Of a stretch of 64,000 bases of DNA, positions 45,835 to 55,518 are shown one piece after another (the stretch's first letter is position 1; each line of letters begins with the position of its first letter). A program made the translations under genes and the position numbers. The notes beneath the pieces were generated by a model. That model was not told the DNA's origin. It ran no database searches and saw nothing but the letters and a program-made list of their open reading frames with translations. The DNA is from Paraburkholderia dilworthii (GTDB lineage: Bacteria > Pseudomonadota > Gammaproteobacteria > Burkholderiales > Burkholderiaceae), in contig NZ_AWZT01000001.1 in assembly GCF_000472525.1 (NCBI RefSeq), positions 675,802 to 739,801 on the forward strand. The letters run 5' to 3'.

Positions 45835-47520
45835 ATGACTTCAAACGAATATGACTACATCGTCGTCGGCGCGGGTTCGGCGGGCAACGTGCTTGCGTCG
45901 CGTCTCACCGAAGACGCCGACGTTAGCGTGTTGCTGCTCGAAGCGGGCGGCCCCGATTACCGGTTCGACTTCCGCACGCAGATGCCCGCCGCACTCGCCT
46001 ATCCGTTGCAAGGACGGCGCTATAACTGGGCGTATGAGACGGACCCCGAGCCGCATATGAACAACCGCCGCATGGAATGCGGCCGCGGCAAGGGTCTCGG
46101 CGGATCGTCGCTGATCAACGGCATGTGCTATATCCGCGGCAATGCACTCGATTACGACGGCTGGGCCACGCGCCCCGGTCTGCACAACTGGAGCTATCTG
46201 GATTGTCTGCCGTATTTCCGCAAGGCCGAAACGCGCGACGTCGGTCCGAATGCTTATCACGGCGGCGACGGTCCCGTGCACGTGACGACGAGCAAGCCCG
46301 GCAACAACCCGCTTTTTGCGGCGATGGTCGAGGCCGGCGTGCAGGCCGGCTTTCCACGAACCGACGATCTGAACGGCTATCAGCAGGAAGGCTTCGGTCC
46401 GATGGATCGCACTGTCACGCCGAATGGCCGGCGCGCAAGCACCGCGCGCGGCTATCTGGATCGCGCGAAAGCGCGTGCGAATCTGACCATCGTCACCCAT
46501 GCGTTGAGCGATCGCGTGCTGTTCTCCGGCAAACGCGCGGTGGGCGTCGCGTATCTGCACGGCGGGGCAACGGTGAACGCACACGCGCGCCGCGAAGTGC
46601 TGGTGTGCAGCGGCGCGATCGCATCGCCGCAATTGCTGCAACGCTCGGGCGTGGGTCGCTCGACGTGGCTGCGCGAACTCGGCATTCCCGTTGTTCACGA
46701 TCTGCCCGGCGTCGGCGAGAATTTGCAGGACCATCTGGAGATGTACATTCAATACGAGTGCAAGGAACCGGTCTCGCTCTACCCTGCGCTGCAATGGTGG
46801 AACCAGCCGGCCATCGGACTCGAATGGATGTTGAATGGCACCGGCATTGGCGCAAGCAATCAGTTCGAAGCGGGCGGCTTCATTCGTACACGCGACGACG
46901 ACCTGTGGCCCAACATCCAGTATCACTTCCTCCCGGTGGCGATCAATTACAACGGCTCCAATGCGATCAGGATGCATGGCTTCCAGGCGCACGTCGGCTC
47001 GATGCGTTCGCCGAGCCGCGGCCGCGTGAAGCTCACGTCGCGCGATCCGGCGGCGCACCCGAGCATCCTCTTCAACTATATGGCCGATCCGCTCGACTGG
47101 CGCGAATTCCGCGACGGCATTCGCATCACGCGCGAAATCATGCGGCAACCGGCGCTGGATCGTTATCGCGGACGTGAACTGAATCCGGGCGCCGAGCTGA
47201 CCACCGACGCGCAACTCGACACCTTCGTGCGCGCGCGCGCCGAGACCGCATTTCATCCTTCGTGCTCGTGCAAGATGGGCTACGACGACATGGCCGTGGT
47301 GGACAACGAGGGACGCGTGCACGGTATGGAGGGGCTGCGCGTGGTGGATGCGTCGATCATGCCGCTCATCACTACCGGCAATCTGAATGCGCCGACCATC
47401 ATGCTGGCCGAAAAGATCGCGGACCGGATTCGTGCACGCGAACCATTGGCGCGCGTCGACACGCCCTACTTCGTCGCGAATGGCGCGCCTGCGAGGAAGC
47501 GCGAGCACGCGACCGTCTGA
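45835..47520 (+). CDS. betA: Choline dehydrogenase
   Basis: BetA is a membrane-associated GMC flavoprotein that oxidises choline to betaine aldehyde and onward. The 561-residue protein has the FAD motif [41 protein letters not shown]-like region [20 protein letters not shown] and the C-terminal [11 protein letters not shown] with the active-site His. It ends the betIBA operon and is followed by an intrinsic terminator. Confidence 0.97.
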   Translation: MTSNEYDYIVVGAGSAGNVLASRLTEDADVSVLLLEAGGPDYRFDFRTQMPAALAYPLQGRRYNWAYETDPEPHMNNRRMECGRGKGLGGSSLINGMCYIRGNALDYDGWATRPGLHNWSYLDCLPYFRKAETRDVGPNAYHGGDGPVHVTTSKPGNNPLFAAMVEAGVQAGFPRTDDLNGYQQEGFGPMDRTVTPNGRRASTARGYLDRAKARANLTIVTHALSDRVLFSGKRAVGVAYLHGGATVNAHARREVLVCSGAIASPQLLQRSGVGRSTWLRELGIPVVHDLPGVGENLQDHLEMYIQYECKEPVSLYPALQWWNQPAIGLEWMLNGTGIGASNQFEAGGFIRTRDDDLWPNIQYHFLPVAINYNGSNAIRMHGFQAHVGSMRSPSRGRVKLTSRDPAAHPSILFNYMADPLDWREFRDGIRITREIMRQPALDRYRGRELNPGAELTTDAQLDTFVRARAETAFHPSCSCKMGYDDMAVVDNEGRVHGMEGLRVVDASIMPLITTGNLNAPTIMLAEKIADRIRAREPLARVDTPYFVANGAPARKREHATV

Positions 47521-47536
47521 CCTCCTGTTTCCGCCT

Positions 47537-47568
47537 GGGTGGGGAGCTCTCCCCGCCCATAACTTTTT
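47537..47568 (+). terminator. Intrinsic terminator of betIBA
   Basis: GGGTGGGGAG and CTCCCCGCCC form a GC-rich hairpin (47537-47558) followed within six bases by TTTTT, 17 bases after the betA stop. Confidence 0.8.
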
Positions 47569-47670
47569 CTTGGCCCTGTCGAAACTTATCCTCCATTGTC
47601 AGCGCTCAGCGAAAGCCGGATAGTGCTGCGTCAGCACACCCGTCGATAACAATTCAAGGAAACGCTGGAT

Positions 47671-48843
47671 ATGAAGCTAAAAGCCGTGAGCCTGATGGCC
47701 ACCGTCGTCTTTGCGTTGAGTGCAACCGCACTGACAAGCCGTGCGGCAAGCGACACCGAGGGCGCGATCAAATCAGTAGTGGACTCGTCAATCGAGCCTC
47801 TGATGGCGAAACACCATGTGCCAGGAATGGCTGTCGGCATCATCGCCGACGGCAAAACGTATGTGTTCGACTATGGCGTAGCGTCTGTCCAGACAGGCAA
47901 ACCTGTCACGCAGCACACGCTGTTCGAAATCGGTTCCGTCAGCAAGACCTTTACCGCAGCGCTCGCCGCCTATGCACAACTCAGCGGTCGACTGAAGCTG
48001 TCGGACGAGACGCAAAAGTATTTGCCTTCATTGCGAGGCAGCGCCTTCGGCAAGGTGAGTCTTCTGAACCTGGGCACGCACACGCCCGGCGGTTTGCCGC
48101 TTCAGGTACCCGACGACATCCATGACAACGCCCAGTTATTGCAGTACTTCAACGCATGGAAACCCGCCTATGCGCCCGGCACTTACCGCACTTATGCGAA
48201 TCCCGGGATCGGTACGCTTGGTTTGATCACCGCGAAAAGCATGGGCCAGAACTTTGCGTCGCTGATCGAGCAACACATGTTTCCCGCGCTCGGCATGACC
48301 AACAGCTACATTCACGTTCCCGCCGCAAAAATGTCCGATTACGCGCAAGGCTATACAAAGGACGGCGCGCCGATCCGGATGAAAGGCGGAGTTCTCGCCG
48401 ACGAAGCCTACGGCGTAAGAACGACCGCTCCCGACATGGTCCGTTTCGTTCAGGCGAACATGAACCTGATCGACGTGGACCGCAAGCTTCAGCACGCGAT
48501 CACGGCCACGCACACCGGCTACTTCAAGGCCGGCGTGCTGACCCAAGACCTGGTATGGGAACAATACGCGTATCCGGTGACGCTCGATACCTTGCACGAA
48601 GGCAATGCGCCCGCCGTGGCAGTCACGCCGATACCCGCAACTGCAATCGAGCCGCCGCTTCCGCCGCAGCAGAACGTGTGGATCAACAAGACCGGTTCGA
48701 CGAATGGTTTTGGCACATACGTGGCCTTTATTCCGCAGCAACGCGTGGGCATCGTGTTGCTCGCCAACAAAAACTTCCCAATCGAGGACCGTGTAAGCGC
48801 GGCGTATCGAATCATGTCGGCACTCGCCGCCAGCACACAGTAG
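47671..48843 (+). CDS. Class C (AmpC-type) beta-lactamase
   Basis: The 390-residue protein has a signal peptide (cleaved near TSRAAS) and all class C motifs: Ser89-x-x-Lys92 in FEIGSVSKTFTAAL, Tyr175-Ala-Asn177 in YRTYANPGIGTLG, and Lys340-Thr-Gly in INKTGSTNGFGTYV, with the AmpC-specific GGLPLQVPDDI and GIVLLANKNFP. It should hydrolyse cephalosporins in the periplasm. No ampR homologue is beside it. It stands alone between betA and an MFS gene and has no evident link to choline metabolism. Confidence 0.92.
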   Translation: MKLKAVSLMATVVFALSATALTSRAASDTEGAIKSVVDSSIEPLMAKHHVPGMAVGIIADGKTYVFDYGVASVQTGKPVTQHTLFEIGSVSKTFTAALAAYAQLSGRLKLSDETQKYLPSLRGSAFGKVSLLNLGTHTPGGLPLQVPDDIHDNAQLLQYFNAWKPAYAPGTYRTYANPGIGTLGLITAKSMGQNFASLIEQHMFPALGMTNSYIHVPAAKMSDYAQGYTKDGAPIRMKGGVLADEAYGVRTTAPDMVRFVQANMNLIDVDRKLQHAITATHTGYFKAGVLTQDLVWEQYAYPVTLDTLHEGNAPAVAVTPIPATAIEPPLPPQQNVWINKTGSTNGFGTYVAFIPQQRVGIVLLANKNFPIEDRVSAAYRIMSALAASTQ

Positions 48844-48911
48844 GACGGATTGGCGTGGTCGCGCCACGGTGCAGAACAGGACCGGCAACGGCTGCCCCGT
48901 GGCGAAAGCCT

Positions 48912-50330
48912 CTATTCGCGCGCCGGACTGAGCGCGCCGTGCGCATCGCTCTCCACCGCTTCCGACACGAGCGTCTCCAGCGCGAGTCCGCGTGTCTCGA
49001 TGCCGAGTATCCACACAGCCACAGCCGCGATCACGAAGCACATTGCGCCGAGCGAGAACACGCCGCCCTGCCCGAACATCGGCAATACCACGCCTACCAC
49101 ATACGGCCCGATCAGCGAGCCCACGCGGCCAATCGCAGATGCGAAGCCAGAACCCGTGGCCCGCGCTCCGGTGCCGTAAAGTTCCGGCGTATAGGTGTAA
49201 AGCACGGCCCACATCGCAAACAGGAAAAACTGCATCGCAAGGCCCGCGCAGATCAGCAGCGTAGGCGTTTGCGCGTGAAGCGCGGTTTGTCCATACACGT
49301 AGGCCATTACCGCGCTACCCGCAAGCGACGCGATACAGGTCGGCTTACGTCCCCACCGTTCGACGAGCCACGCCGCGCAAATAAAGCCCGGAATTCCGCC
49401 GAGAGAAATCAGCACCGTATACAACACCGACTTCGTCACGGCAAAGCCGGCCTGCTGCATCAACGCGCCGAGCCACGACGTCAGGCCATAAAAGCCGAGC
49501 AGCGCGAAGAACCATAACGTCCACACCATGATCGTGCGGCGCCGGTAAGCTGCGCTCCATATTTCGCGAAACGCACCGGTGCCCCTAGCCGCCACAGGTT
49601 CTGCAAGCATGATGGGCGCACGCAGGCGGCTCAGTCCCGCGGACTTCATCACTTTAACTTCGATGTCGGCCAGGATCCTGTCGGCCTCGCCAGGACGTCC
49701 GCGATGTTCGAGCCAACGCGGCGATTCCGGCACGACGCGTCGCACGATCAGCACGAACACAGCGGGAATCGCGAGCAACGCGAACTCCGTGCGCCAGCCG
49801 AAGGCAGGCAGCACGAAATACGACACCACGCCCGCCGTGATGAAGCCGAGCGGCCAGAAACCGTCCATCAACGCGATCAGACGTCCGCGCGAAGAAGCCG
49901 GAACAAATTCAGACAGCAGCGTTTGCGCGATCGGAAACTCCATGCCCATGCCAAAGCCCAGCAGCACGCGATAAAAAATCAGCGCTTCGACACTCTGCGC
50001 GGTCGAGCACAGATAGGAAGCCAGGCCCCACAGCACCATGCTCCATTGAAAAACCGGCCGGCGCCCGAAGCGATCGGCCAGCAGACCGGCCACCGCTGCA
50101 CCGCCCACCATGCCGAAGAAGCTCGCACTGGCGACGAGCCCCGCGGTTGCAGTCGACAGACCGAATTCAGTCTTGATCGAACCGAGCACGAAGGTCATTG
50201 TGCCGAGATCGACGGAATCGAAGAAAAACGCAATCGCGATGATGATGAAGATGGTCCGGTGATAACCGGAGAACGGCAGCCGTTCGAGCCGCGCGGCGGC
50301 GCTCGCGCGAGACTGAGAAGCGGTAGGCAT
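48912..50330 (-). CDS. Major facilitator superfamily transporter (sugar/aromatic-acid:H+ type)
   Basis: This 472-residue protein has twelve hydrophobic segments and MFS motifs: GGAAVAGLLADRFGRRPVFQ between helices 2 and 3, FVPASSRGRLIALMDG, PESPRWLEHRGRPGEADRIL before the central loop and LVERWGRKPT in the second half. It resembles the AAHS/metabolite-H+ symporter families. Substrate unknown; within this island it could carry a quaternary amine or carboxylate. It is monocistronic and convergent with the beta-lactamase gene. Confidence 0.85.
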   Translation of the reverse strand: MPTASQSRASAAARLERLPFSGYHRTIFIIIAIAFFFDSVDLGTMTFVLGSIKTEFGLSTATAGLVASASFFGMVGGAAVAGLLADRFGRRPVFQWSMVLWGLASYLCSTAQSVEALIFYRVLLGFGMGMEFPIAQTLLSEFVPASSRGRLIALMDGFWPLGFITAGVVSYFVLPAFGWRTEFALLAIPAVFVLIVRRVVPESPRWLEHRGRPGEADRILADIEVKVMKSAGLSRLRAPIMLAEPVAARGTGAFREIWSAAYRRRTIMVWTLWFFALLGFYGLTSWLGALMQQAGFAVTKSVLYTVLISLGGIPGFICAAWLVERWGRKPTCIASLAGSAVMAYVYGQTALHAQTPTLLICAGLAMQFFLFAMWAVLYTYTPELYGTGARATGSGFASAIGRVGSLIGPYVVGVVLPMFGQGGVFSLGAMCFVIAAVAVWILGIETRGLALETLVSEAVESDAHGALSPARE

Positions 50331-50680
50331 GGCATCCCCTGAATATTGCGGCGGCAGCCGCGAGTGATGTTCCGATCAGCACATTCAGTAGACGCCGACA
50401 TAAATCGGCCACATAGAAGAAATACGTCATCGGGATGGAACATGGGCGCCGTCCGGTAGGGCGTCCACGATTGAAAACCCCCAGGCGACACGAATGGCTC
50501 CGCACGTATTGAGCATGCTCTTGCCGGGTAGTCCGCCAAGCTGCACTGCACTTTCTGCGGCCGCACACGGATCACGATCAACTCGTCCTGCGCCATTGGA
50601 CCGCAACGCATCGACCTTCCTTAATTTCTTTCTACCGAACGTACAAATTACAGCGGGCAAGGGAAGTCGATAAAAGGAAC
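50331..50680. other. Intergenic region without a supported gene
   Basis: The 350 bases between the MFS gene (minus) and the acyl-CoA dehydrogenase fragment (plus) are AT-richer than the flanks near 50620-50680. I see no intact gene and no continuation of the dehydrogenase in other frames, so the break point of that gene probably lies close to 50680-50730. Confidence 0.5.
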
Positions 50681-51076
50681 GTGACGGCCGATGCTTTCAG
50701 GGCGGCACGCTTGCATCGCGCTCTTGCCGAACGAGTTGCACGCGAGGCGTATGGCGCGCCCATCGCGCGGCTGCGAGGCGTTGCGTTCGATCTCGCGGAC
50801 ATGGCCGCCCAGGTCGATGTTGCATTTCAGTACTGCATACATGCAGCGCGTTTGCGCGACGCTGGTGTCGATTGCATGAAGGAAGCGTCGATTGCGAAGC
50901 TGTTTGCCAGTGAGATCGCCGAAAAGGTGTGCTCGACCGCGTTGCAGATCCACGGCGGCTACGGCTATTTGTGCGACTTTGCGGTCGAGCGCTACTTGCG
51001 AGACGTGCGCGTGTGCAAGATCTATGAAGGCACCAGCCACATCCAGAAACTTATCATCGCGCGCAGTATGGGCTAA
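50681..51076 (+). pseudogene. C-terminal remnant of an acyl-CoA dehydrogenase
   Basis: An open frame of 131 codons encodes only the last third of an acyl-CoA dehydrogenase: APIARLRGVAFDLADMAAQV, ALQIHGGYGYLCDFAVERYL and VCKIYEGTSHIQKLIIARSM, where the Glu is the catalytic base. The FAD and substrate domains (about 250 residues) are missing and the first ~17 residues do not fit the family. It is therefore a truncated gene, although a GTG with AGGAAC upstream could still be translated. Confidence 0.8.
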
Positions 51077-51193
51077 CGCGCGCGTGAACAGTACAGGATT
51101 CGCGCTGCAAAAGAATGGAACGGAGGCGACGTCGTTCCGACGTTTAGGCGATTGTGCGGCGACCGCGAGCAAACAGCGAGGCAACAGCCAACC

Positions 51194-51457
51194 CTACGTG
51201 CGTAACCGCGTCCGCGCAGCACTCGCAACACGCGCGAGCGCTTCCGCGCTCAAACGCGCGGCGATTTTCCGCACATAGTCATGATGCCGCGCCTGCAACG
51301 GCGCGCCCAGTTGCTGCGCGAGTAGATAGCGGATCAGCGCGATGCGCCGGTGCCGCAGCCCTATGCTCTGATCGAGCAGCGCGAGCGCGGCATCGGCATC
51401 GCGCTGCTGGCACGCGCGCTCAGTGAGGCGCGCGGTGACCACGCGGGTCGACGTCAT
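51194..51457 (-). CDS. Small helical hypothetical protein downstream of soxG
   Basis: This 87-residue protein is Ala/Arg/Leu-rich and predicted alpha-helical (LTERACQQRDADAALALLDQ, RYLLAQQLGAPLQARHHDYV). It starts 73 bases after the soxG stop on the same strand and may be the last gene of the sdaA-soxBDAG run. No family recognised. Confidence 0.55.
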   Translation of the reverse strand: MTSTRVVTARLTERACQQRDADAALALLDQSIGLRHRRIALIRYLLAQQLGAPLQARHHDYVRKIAARLSAEALARVASAARTRLRT

Positions 51458-51530
51458 GTGAGTTCCGCAACGGGAAGACCGCGAGCGATGCGTGAAAACA
51501 CCGCGCGCGGCGTCACAACAGTGACAACAA

Positions 51531-52187
51531 TCACGGCATCAACGGCTCGGCTGCATCGAGCATGATCTTCACGAAGTAGTCCGCGAAGCTACGCCGCACG
51601 ACGATGTCGAAACTATCGGCGCCGGTCGGCACGAGGGTCATCGACGCCTTGAAGTAGTGGCTTTGCGCGCACTGCCCATCGCCGAACAACTTCGGATGCA
51701 AGTCGAGCGGGCAGCCGCGCGCGAGTACTTCACGCGTGCGCGTGCCGCTGATTTCGAGCACCGTATAGCCGCTGCCGATATCCACCGCCGACGCGAACAC
51801 GCCTGCTAGCGCGGCGCCGAGCTTCGCCTGCAACGGCGCGGTGCGCGTTGCGTCGTGCGCGGTGGCTGAGCGCACAAGCCACTCGTCGGGGCCGAGCCAC
51901 AACATGTCGTAGCCGTTGCCGCGCGCGACCGTGTTGGCTTTCTCCGGCGGCGGGCAGCCGAGCACATCGTTCGCCGCCTGCACAAACGTGGCGTCGCGCG
52001 TATCGCCGCGCAGGTTCACGAGTTCGAGGAACGGCCGCTCGCTTAGCTTGAAAGCGGCACTTGCCGTTGCCTGATGCTTCTTCAGCAGCGCATCCGCGCC
52101 CACCAGCGGCGATTCCTGCCACACCCCGGTTTGCCTGCCGACGGCGCGATCCACGACCGACGCCGCCGTTTTGGTTTCATTCCACAT
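51531..52187 (-). CDS. soxG: Sarcosine oxidase gamma subunit
   Basis: SoxG is the gamma subunit of heterotetrameric sarcosine oxidase. The 218-residue product has FLELVNLRGDTRDATFVQAA, LWLGPDEWLVRS, AVDIGSGYTVLEISGTRTRE and LARGCPLDLHPKLF, typical of the family. ATG 52187 follows AAGGAG and overlaps soxA by 11 bases. Confidence 0.93.
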   Translation of the reverse strand: MWNETKTAASVVDRAVGRQTGVWQESPLVGADALLKKHQATASAAFKLSERPFLELVNLRGDTRDATFVQAANDVLGCPPPEKANTVARGNGYDMLWLGPDEWLVRSATAHDATRTAPLQAKLGAALAGVFASAVDIGSGYTVLEISGTRTREVLARGCPLDLHPKLFGDGQCAQSHYFKASMTLVPTGADSFDIVVRRSFADYFVKIMLDAAEPLMP

Positions 52188-55179
52188 GTTGACGCGCTCC
52201 TTCGCTGTCGTAGAACACCGAACTGGTGATCTTCGCTGCAATCTGTTTGCCGCTGGAAAGCGGAACGGTGACGGTTTCGCCGATCTTGTCGAGACCGCCC
52301 TTCACGACCGCCATCGCAATCGAGCGCTTGAGGATCGGGCTGTAATAGCTCGACGTCACGTGTCCGAGCATCGGCGCGGTATCGCCCTGGAACGGACCCG
52401 CGACGATCTGCGAACCTTCGGGGATCACGAACGACGGATCGTCCGAAAGCAGTCCGACCAGTTGCTTGCGCCCTGCCTTCGCCGTATCGGAGCGCGTCAG
52501 CGAACGCTTGCCGAGAAAGTCCTTCGACTTCGCGACGAGCCCGCCCATGCCGAGGTCGTAAGGCGTCATCGAACCATCGGTATCCTGGCCGACGATGATG
52601 TAGCCCTTCTCCGCGCGCAACACGTGCATCGTTTCGGTGCCATACGGTGTGATGTCGAATTCCGCGCCCGCGGCCATCAACGCTTCCCACACCGCACGCC
52701 CCACATTCGCCGGCACGTTGACTTCATACGCGAGTTCGCCGGAGAAGCTGATGCGCATGACACGCGACGCCGCGCCCGCGACCGTGCCTTCGCGATAGCT
52801 CATGAACGGAAACGCGGCGTTCGCGAAGTCGATGTCATGGCACACCTTCCGCAAGACCTTGCGGCTGTTGGGGCCGACCACGGCGAACGTTGCCCAATGA
52901 TCCGTGACCGATGCGAGGCGCACGCGCATGTCCGGCCATTCCGTTTGCAGCCAGCGTTCGAGCCACGTGAGCACGCGCGCCGCGCCGCCGGTGGTGGTCG
53001 TCATCATGTAGTGCTGGTCGGCGAGACGCACGGTTACGCCGTCGTCGAAAATCATGCCGTTTTCGTCGAGCATCAGGCCGTAGCGGCACTTGCCGACTTC
53101 GAGTTTGCTCCACGGATTCGTGTAGACCCAGTTCAGGAGCTTCGCCGAATCGGGGCCTTGAATGTCGATCTTGCCGAGTGTCGATGCATCCAGAATGCCG
53201 ACGCTCGTGCGCACTGCGAGCGATTCGCGTGCGACGGCCGCGTGCATGTCTTCGCCCGCTTTCGGGTAGTACCACGGACGCTTCCAGTTGCCGACGTCCT
53301 CGAAAGCGGCGCCGTTTTCGACGTGCCATTCATGCACGGCCGTCTTGCGTACCGGATCGAGAAATTCGCCCAGCTCGCGGCCCGCGAATGTGCCGAAGGT
53401 GACCGGCGTGTAGTTCGGGCGGAACGTCGTGGTGCCTGTCTCGGGAATCGTCTTGCCGAGCGCCAGCGCGAGAATCGCCATGCCGTTGATGTTGCCGAGC
53501 TTGCCCTGATCGGTGCCGAAGCCCATCGCGGTATAACGCTTCACGTGCTCGACCGATTCGAAGCCTTCGCGTGCGGCAAGGAAGATATCCGCTGCGGACA
53601 CGTCGTTCTGGAAGTCGATGAACTGCTTCGGACCGCGCGTAGCCAACTCGCGTCCGCCGACGAGCCACAGCGGCTCGATCTTCGCTTCGCTGATTTCGGC
53701 GACCTGAACCGGATTCGGCCGCTTGACGATATGGCCCGCCGCGCGTGCTGCCTCGACGCCCGCATCGACTGCGAAACGGATGCCCTGGCCGAGCGTGAAA
53801 TCGCCGTTGCAGGCGCCGATGCTCGTCTCCGCCTGCATCGCCTTGCCCGGCACGAAGCAGGCCTTGTCGTCATGCCAGTGTGCCTTGCCGCCCGATTGTG
53901 CGAACAGATGCAGCACCGGGCTCCAGCCGCCGGACATCGCGAGCAGATCGCAGGACAATTCGCTTTGCTTCGCGCCGACCTGGCCATTCGCATATGAAGC
54001 GATATCGACGGACGCCACGCGCAGTTTGCCGTGCGCCGCGGTGATGACCGCGCCGCTGATCACCTTCACACCATAGCGGCGTGCAAGCGCGGGCAGCGTG
54101 CCCTTCGATTCACCGGCGCGCGGATCGATCACCGTGACCTGTGCTCCGGCCGCTTTCAGATCGAGCGCGCATTGGTAGCCGTCGTCGTTGTTCGTGAAGA
54201 CTACCGCGTTGCGGCCCGGCAATACTGCATAGCGATGCAGATATGTCGAGACCGCCGAAGCGAGCATCACGCCGGGCAGATCGTTGTTGCCGAACACGAT
54301 GGGCCGCTCGTGCGCGCCGGTCGCGAGAATCACGCGCTTTGCGCGGATCTTCCACATCAGTTCACGCGTGCCCTTGCGTTGCGACACCGGCAGATGATCG
54401 GTCAAACGCTGAGTGACCGTGACGAGATTGTGATCCTGATAACCGAATGCGGTGCTGCGCGAAAGAATCTTCACGTCAGGCATCTGCCGCAGTTCGTCTT
54501 CGATCTTGTGCACCCATTGCAATGCGGGCTTGCCGTCGATCTCGGCGCGGCACGACAGCAGCGAGCCGCCGAGCTCCGGCTGATCGTCGACCAAGGTCAC
54601 GCGCGCGCCGGACAAAGCGGCCGCATGCGCGGCCGCGAGGCCCGTCGGCCCGCCGCCGACCACGAGCACGTCGCAATGTGCAAAGCACTTATCGTAGCGA
54701 TCCGCATCGCGTTGCTCAGGCGCCTTACCGAGACCCGCGGCGTCACGGATCACTTCTTCATACTTCGGCCAGAATCTGCGCGGCCACATGAATGTCTTGT
54801 AGTAGAACCCCGCCGGGATGAAGCGCGCGAACTTCTGGTTCACCGCCATGCGATCTTTCTCGATACTCGGCTTCGCGTTCACGCTGTTTGCGACGAGCCC
54901 CTGATACAACTCGACTTCGGTCGCACGCGCATTCGGCACCGTATATGCGCCGGTTTCGAGTTGCACGACGGCATTCGGCTCTTCCACACCCGCGGTCACG
55001 ATGCCGCGCGGCCGGTGATATTTCCAGCTACGCGCAACGAAATGCAGGCCGTTGGCGAGCAATGCCGAAGCGAGCGTATCGCCCTGATAACCCTGATACT
55101 GGCGGCCGTTGAACGTGAACGTAAGCGGCAATGCGCGGTTGATGCGCCCGCCATTCGGGAGTCGGTCTGTCTGGCTCAT
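52177..55179 (-). CDS. soxA: Sarcosine oxidase alpha subunit
   Basis: The 1000-residue subunit has an N-terminal ferredoxin-like region (LTFTFNGRQYQGYQGDTLAS), an NAD-binding Rossmann segment (VLVVGGGPTGLAAAHAAALS), and a C-terminal THF-binding aminomethyltransferase domain (NWVYTNPWSKLEVGKCRYGL, GELAYEVNVP, GYIIVGQDTDGSMTPYDLGM). It accepts the methyl group of sarcosine to make methylene-THF or formaldehyde plus glycine and peroxide. It overlaps soxD by four bases. Confidence 0.97.
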   Translation of the reverse strand: MSQTDRLPNGGRINRALPLTFTFNGRQYQGYQGDTLASALLANGLHFVARSWKYHRPRGIVTAGVEEPNAVVQLETGAYTVPNARATEVELYQGLVANSVNAKPSIEKDRMAVNQKFARFIPAGFYYKTFMWPRRFWPKYEEVIRDAAGLGKAPEQRDADRYDKCFAHCDVLVVGGGPTGLAAAHAAALSGARVTLVDDQPELGGSLLSCRAEIDGKPALQWVHKIEDELRQMPDVKILSRSTAFGYQDHNLVTVTQRLTDHLPVSQRKGTRELMWKIRAKRVILATGAHERPIVFGNNDLPGVMLASAVSTYLHRYAVLPGRNAVVFTNNDDGYQCALDLKAAGAQVTVIDPRAGESKGTLPALARRYGVKVISGAVITAAHGKLRVASVDIASYANGQVGAKQSELSCDLLAMSGGWSPVLHLFAQSGGKAHWHDDKACFVPGKAMQAETSIGACNGDFTLGQGIRFAVDAGVEAARAAGHIVKRPNPVQVAEISEAKIEPLWLVGGRELATRGPKQFIDFQNDVSAADIFLAAREGFESVEHVKRYTAMGFGTDQGKLGNINGMAILALALGKTIPETGTTTFRPNYTPVTFGTFAGRELGEFLDPVRKTAVHEWHVENGAAFEDVGNWKRPWYYPKAGEDMHAAVARESLAVRTSVGILDASTLGKIDIQGPDSAKLLNWVYTNPWSKLEVGKCRYGLMLDENGMIFDDGVTVRLADQHYMMTTTTGGAARVLTWLERWLQTEWPDMRVRLASVTDHWATFAVVGPNSRKVLRKVCHDIDFANAAFPFMSYREGTVAGAASRVMRISFSGELAYEVNVPANVGRAVWEALMAAGAEFDITPYGTETMHVLRAEKGYIIVGQDTDGSMTPYDLGMGGLVAKSKDFLGKRSLTRSDTAKAGRKQLVGLLSDDPSFVIPEGSQIVAGPFQGDTAPMLGHVTSSYYSPILKRSIAMAVVKGGLDKIGETVTVPLSSGKQIAAKITSSVFYDSEGARQHVE

Positions 55180-55490
55180 TGCGTCTTGCCCTCTTCTACC
55201 TTGCCGTCATTGCTGTCCATCTTGAGCAGCGGACGATCGAACGTCTCGTAGCCCTGGATCTCGTAGCTCACCGTGTCGCGCTGTGCCTTGAACCAGCGGC
55301 GGCAGCCTTGCGTATGCATCCATTGCTCGCGATGCACGCCGCGCGGATTCTTGCGCATGAACAGGTAGTCGCCCCATTCCTTGTCGGTGAGTTTTTCGGT
55401 GTCGAGCGGACGCGCAATGTCCGCTTCGCCGCCGCAGGAAAATTCGGTTTCGGCGCGTGGCCCGCACCAGGGGCATTCGATCATCAACAT
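55176..55490 (-). CDS. soxD: Sarcosine oxidase delta subunit
   Basis: SoxD is the small zinc-binding subunit. The 104-residue protein has Cys6 and Cys9 (IECPWCGPR), Cys19 (EFSCGGEAD) and the EQWMHTQGCRRWFKAQRDTV segment containing the remaining His/Cys ligands. It lies 28 bases after soxB. Confidence 0.95.
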   Translation of the reverse strand: MLMIECPWCGPRAETEFSCGGEADIARPLDTEKLTDKEWGDYLFMRKNPRGVHREQWMHTQGCRRWFKAQRDTVSYEIQGYETFDRPLLKMDSNDGKVEEGKTQ

Positions 55491-55518
55491 ATTTGTCTCT
55501 CTATCCAGCTCTAGTGCG

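Noticed and set aside
45841..47508. 555-codon open frame on the minus strand
   Set aside because: It is the shadow of betA, whose motifs are complete on the plus strand.
50427..50660. Short minus-strand frames upstream of the MFS gene
   Set aside because: No binding site, irregular composition and no family resemblance.
52171..53997. 608-codon open frame on the plus strand
   Set aside because: It is antisense to soxA and shows no recognisable domain.
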